6,770 bases of DNA from Candidatus Hydrogenedens terephthalaticus JGI OTU-1 (GTDB lineage Bacteria; Hydrogenedentota; Hydrogenedentia; Hydrogenedentales; Hydrogenedentaceae). The notes beneath the pieces were generated by a model that was given only the letters and a program-made list of their open reading frames with translations, made no database searches and was not told the DNA's origin. The stretch covers positions 1 to 6,770 of the forward strand of contig AWNW01000005.1 in the NCBI GenBank assembly GCA_000493945.1. The letters run 5' to 3'. Positions 5,908 to 6,770 of this stretch are shown here, one piece after another (position 1 is the stretch's first letter; each line of letters starts with the position of its first letter). A program made the position numbers and the translations under genes.

Positions 5908-6770
5908 GTTTCCTTAACCTCTGATAACGGAGTAATGCATAAGTGCCAATACCGGCTATTGCCAGAACAGTTATTTCTCCCAGAGTATCAAAACCACGGA
6001 AATCCACAAGAATAACATTTACAATATTACCTCCATGGGCTTCATGAAGGCTTTTGGTTGTGAAAAAAGATGAGATGGAAGGATGTGTTTGTATACTTGA
6101 AGCAGAAAGGGTTAGAAAGCCCATCACGATACCAAAAAGTGCACTAATAAGAACATTCTGATATTTGGTGAATTTTCTCCGTTGTAAATGTTGTTCTGGT
6201 AAATGATAGAAGACAAAGACAAATAGGGATACGGTAAGTGTTTCAATAATAAATTGTGTCATGGCTAAATCGGGTGCACTATAAATAAGGAATATAACCG
6301 CCATCCCATAGCCTACTATTCCAAGACATATCACCGCTGTTAATTTGGTTCGGGCAAAAATAACTCCAAAAATTCCCGCAATAATAATTGAGATTAAAAT
6401 AAAATCATATAGGGTCGTCTTATGTTCGGGGTGAAAGATATGAGATAAAATATTACTTCGAATAATTTCCCATTCCGCAATAATAGCAATAAAAGCAACA
6501 ATAAGGACTGCGAAGGCAAATGTTTGTAAGTAGGAACGAAGTTTACCGTTCTGGAAAAAGCGAGTAATGCGGTCTGATTGTAGAAGTAATTGATTAATTG
6601 TCTGCTGATATATTCTTGTAGCCAATGCTGTTATGCCATGTTCTTCCGCTTTATTTTTCTGCCATACAAAGTAAAGTCCGAGGGCAATACCTCCAAACCA
6701 CGCCACAATACTTGGTAATAACATAAAATAAGGATTATGCTCTTCAACACTTTCAGAATGTCCGTTGATT
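5900..6770 (-). CDS. mrpA: Mrp Na+/H+ antiporter subunit A, C-terminal part, 5' end beyond the window
   Basis: 289 codons are visible, ending at TAG. The frame stays open to the window edge: the residues INGHSESVEEHNPYF precede the Met encoded at 6724, so that ATG is an internal Met and not a start. This matches the hydrophilic linker that follows the NuoL-like domain of MrpA. Visible residues (numbered from the edge) include a hydrophobic segment at about 16-36 and helices near 82-98 and 121-138. Next comes the DUF4040/MbhD-type block KLTAVICLGIVGYGMAVIFL leading to APDLAMTQ at 165-172. The MbhE-like end carries NIVNVILVDFRGFDTLGE at 248-265. MrpA is the largest subunit (about 800 residues), so roughly 500 residues, including its proton-channel domain, lie outside. 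It heads the operon A-B-C-D-E-F-G and overlaps mrpB. A split MrpA cannot be excluded without upstream sequence. Confidence 0.93.
   Translation of the reverse strand, partial: INGHSESVEEHNPYFMLLPSIVAWFGGIALGLYFVWQKNKAEEHGITALATRIYQQTINQLLLQSDRITRFFQNGKLRSYLQTFAFAVLIVAFIAIIAEWEIIRSNILSHIFHPEHKTTLYDFILISIIIAGIFGVIFARTKLTAVICLGIVGYGMAVIFLIYSAPDLAMTQFIIETLTVSLFVFVFYHLPEQHLQRRKFTKYQNVLISALFGIVMGFLTLSASSIQTHPSISSFFTTKSLHEAHGGNIVNVILVDFRGFDTLGEITVLAIAGIGTYALLRYQRLRKHE

Noticed and set aside
2575..6770. Mbh/Mbx-type membrane hydrogenase or sulfane-reductase module
   Set aside because: Those clusters place MrpE/F/G-like genes first and include hydrogenase-like subunits; here the order is canonical A to G and no such subunits are visible.
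1..6770. CRISPR array, insertion sequence, tRNA or phage-like features
   Set aside because: No regularly spaced direct repeats, transposase motifs, terminal inverted repeats or cloverleaf sequences were seen; almost the entire window is occupied by housekeeping-type genes.

Overview
The window comes from an AT-rich bacterial chromosome, tightly packed with genes. It holds three units: an isoprenoid-precursor gene (dxs), a single secreted protein of unknown role, and most of a seven-gene Mrp-type cation/proton antiporter operon. The MEP-pathway gene, the Mrp operon and the classical signal peptide all fit a free-living bacterium. None of them fixes the phylum, and I do not name one.

Layout. 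Positions 1-1590 (minus strand) hold the first 530 codons of dxs, whose 3' end lies beyond the left edge. Positions 1591-1754 are the only real intergenic region, 164 bases of very AT-rich DNA between two divergent genes. It carries two extended -10 promoter candidates arranged as mirror images. Positions 1755-2573 (plus strand) encode a 272-residue exported protein with the outline of a trypsin/HtrA-like fold, but two of its three catalytic residues appear to be replaced. It meets the last antiporter gene tail to tail with one base between the stop codons. Positions 2575-6770 (minus strand) hold mrpA (C-terminal part only) followed by mrpB, C, D, E, F and G in canonical order. The genes overlap or lie at most 10 bases apart, so they form one transcription unit whose promoter lies beyond the right edge.

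How the genes work together. The seven Mrp products assemble into one membrane complex that exports Na+ (or another monovalent cation) in exchange for protons, supporting pH and sodium homeostasis. MrpA and MrpD are the complex-I-like proton-channel subunits, MrpC resembles NuoK, and MrpB, E, F and G are small accessory membrane subunits. The A-B-C-D-E-F-G order and the lack of hydrogenase or oxidoreductase genes in view favour a plain antiporter over an Mbh/Mbx-type respiratory complex. DXS makes 1-deoxy-D-xylulose 5-phosphate for isoprenoids and thiamine/pyridoxal cofactors and has no evident functional link to the antiporter.

Annotation points to note: (1) mrpA is not a 274-residue gene starting at 6724; its frame is open to the window edge. 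(2) mrpC is best started at the ATG at 5495, not at an upstream TTG. (3) The plus-strand gene looks like a pseudoprotease. I see no mobile element, CRISPR array, RNA gene or clear intrinsic terminator, and no evidence of a wholly new multi-gene system.
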